64,000 nucleotides of DNA from Streptomyces pyxinae (GTDB lineage Bacteria; Actinomycetota; Actinomycetes; Streptomycetales; Streptomycetaceae): the NCBI RefSeq assembly GCF_024756275.1, contig NZ_JANUGQ010000007.1, positions 62,001 through 126,000 of the forward strand. The letters run 5' to 3'. The notes beneath the pieces were generated by a model. The model was given only the letters and a program-made list of their open reading frames with translations, ran no database searches and had not been told where the DNA came from. A program made the position numbers and the translations under genes. Positions 62,758-64,000 of the stretch are shown piece after piece (position 1 is the stretch's first letter; every line of letters begins with the position of its first letter).

Positions 62758-64000
62758 ATGACAGAAGAACTCACGCCAGCGGAGGCGTACGCCGCCGCCC
62801 GGCGCCGGGCCGTCGAAGAGGCCACGGCGTTCGCCCCCTTCCGCGACATGTACGACTTCGAGCTGGACCCGTTCCAGATCGACGCCTGCCGGGCCCTGGA
62901 GGCGGGCAAGGGGGTGCTCGTCGCGGCGCCCACCGGCTCGGGCAAGACCATCGTCGGTGAGTTCGCCGTGCACCTCGCCCTCCACCAGGGGCGGAAGTGC
63001 TTCTACACGACGCCGATCAAGGCCCTGTCGAACCAGAAGTACTCCGACCTGGTCAAGCGGTACGGCGCCGACAAGGTCGGCCTGCTCACCGGTGACAACA
63101 GCGTCAACTCCGAGGCGCCGGTGGTCGTGATGACCACCGAGGTGCTGCGGAACATGCTCTATGCCGGTTCCCAGACGCTGCGGGGCCTCGGGTACGTGGT
63201 CATGGACGAGGTGCACTACCTCTCGGACCGCTTCCGGGGCGCCGTCTGGGAGGAAGTGATCATCCACCTCCCGGAGTCCGTGACGCTGGTCTCGCTCTCC
63301 GCCACCGTCTCCAACGCCGAGGAGTTCGGCGACTGGCTGGACACGGTCCGGGGTGACACCGAGGTGATCGTCTCCGAGAGCCGGCCGGTGCCGCTCTGGC
63401 AACACGTGCTGGCCGGGCGCCGGATGTACGACCTCTTCGAGGAGGAGACCGACCACGGCGGCCGGGGAGCGGGCCGGCGCGAGGTCAACCCCGACCTGGA
63501 GCGCCTGGCGCGCATGGAGAACCAGCGCACCTACAACCCGCGCGACCGGCGGCGCGGCAAGATGGTCCGGGAGGCCGACCGCGAGCGCGAGCGGCGCCAG
63601 CGCTCCCGGATCTGGACCCCGGGCCGGCCCGAGGTCATCGAGCGGCTGGACGCCGCGGGGCTGCTGCCCGCGATCACCTTCATCTTCAGCCGGGCCGGCT
63701 GCGAGGCCGCCGTGCAGCAGTGCCTCTACGCCGGGCTGCGGCTCAATGACGAGGACGGTCGGCAGCGGGTCCGGGAGCTGGTGGAGGCCCGCACCGCCTC
63801 CATCCCCAGCGAGGACCTGCACGTCCTCGGCTACTACGAATGGCTGGAGGGGCTGGAGCGCGGCATCGCCGCCCACCACGCCGGGATGCTGCCCACCTTC
63901 AAGGAGGTGGTCGAGGAGCTGTTCGTCCGGGGGCTGGTGAAGGCCGTCTTTGCCACCGAGACGCTGGCGCTGGGCATCAACATGCCCGCCCGGTCGGTGG
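62758..64000 (+). CDS. helY: DEAD/DEAH-box RNA helicase HelY (Ski2/Mtr4-like), 3' end beyond window
   Basis: The first 414 residues of a large helicase. Motif I APTGSGKT (57-64), Ia-type TTPIKALSNQKYSDL, II MDEVHYLSDR, III LSATVSNAEEF, then the second RecA-like domain with ITFIFSRAGCEAAV and VFATETLALGINMPARS (motif V). A charged insert (RDRRRGKMVREADRERERRQ) sits between the domains. Actinobacterial HelY is about 940 residues. TAGGCT lies ten bases before the ATG and the ribosome site is poor, so translation may be leaderless. In actinobacteria it lies next to tatC, as here. Confidence 0.93.
   Translation, partial: MTEELTPAEAYAAARRRAVEEATAFAPFRDMYDFELDPFQIDACRALEAGKGVLVAAPTGSGKTIVGEFAVHLALHQGRKCFYTTPIKALSNQKYSDLVKRYGADKVGLLTGDNSVNSEAPVVVMTTEVLRNMLYAGSQTLRGLGYVVMDEVHYLSDRFRGAVWEEVIIHLPESVTLVSLSATVSNAEEFGDWLDTVRGDTEVIVSESRPVPLWQHVLAGRRMYDLFEEETDHGGRGAGRREVNPDLERLARMENQRTYNPRDRRRGKMVREADRERERRQRSRIWTPGRPEVIERLDAAGLLPAITFIFSRAGCEAAVQQCLYAGLRLNDEDGRQRVRELVEARTASIPSEDLHVLGYYEWLEGLERGIAAHHAGMLPTFKEVVEELFVRGLVKAVFATETLALGINMPARSV

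Overview
The window is very GC-rich actinobacterial DNA with strong third-position GC bias, frequent GTG and TTG starts and rare TTA codons. It carries chaplins, mycothiol biosynthesis (mshC), a complete Pup-proteasome locus and the gylR-glpF-glpK-glpD glycerol operon, in an order I recognise from Streptomyces. I take it to be a Streptomyces chromosome. Most of it (about 8.3-64 kb) is conserved core; the left 6.6 kb is accessory.

Left edge (1-6.6 kb, all minus strand): the end of a thiazolyl-peptide (thiopeptide) cluster. Reading with transcription it runs PadR regulator, two-gene ABC exporter, HEAT-repeat protein, a 56-residue precursor (2999-3169), a strong hairpin, a tRNA-Glu-dependent LanB-type dehydratase, and the first 28 codons of a second LanB-related enzyme that leaves the window. 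The predicted core, STNCFCYICCSCSSN, matches the core I remember for the EF-Tu inhibitor GE37468. The precursor and the partial gene are short or truncated and easy to overlook. Two TTA codons (dehydratase and exporter permease) suggest bldA control. Between this cluster and a tRNA-Leu(GAG) at 8285-8372 lie a decayed transposase and a hypothetical gene, which fits an island ending at the tRNA.

Middle (8.5-46 kb): an M20 peptidase; the chaplin pair chpH-chpC; a RecD-like protein that has lost its ATPase motifs, coupled to an aldo/keto reductase; an F420-type oxidoreductase preceded by three overlapping pentapeptide ORFs; a ferritin-like protein; corA; a histidine phosphatase, DUF3090, TIGR03843 and mshC block; a PAC2 protein; the glycerol operon with gylR; metH; a HAD hydrolase; two tandem orphan peptide-binding lipoproteins; a response regulator next to a RecB-family nuclease; an M50 protease; trmI; a secreted protein and a ferredoxin.

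Right (46-64 kb): arc, dop, pup, prcB, prcA, then a LacI regulator/MFS transporter pair, pafA, two FKBP isomerases, pafB, pafC, two very small genes, tatA, tatC and the start of helY. Together these make the Pup tag (Dop deamidates Pup, PafA ligates it), unfold pupylated proteins (ARC), degrade them (PrcBA) and couple the locus to the PafBC DNA-damage regulators and Tat secretion.
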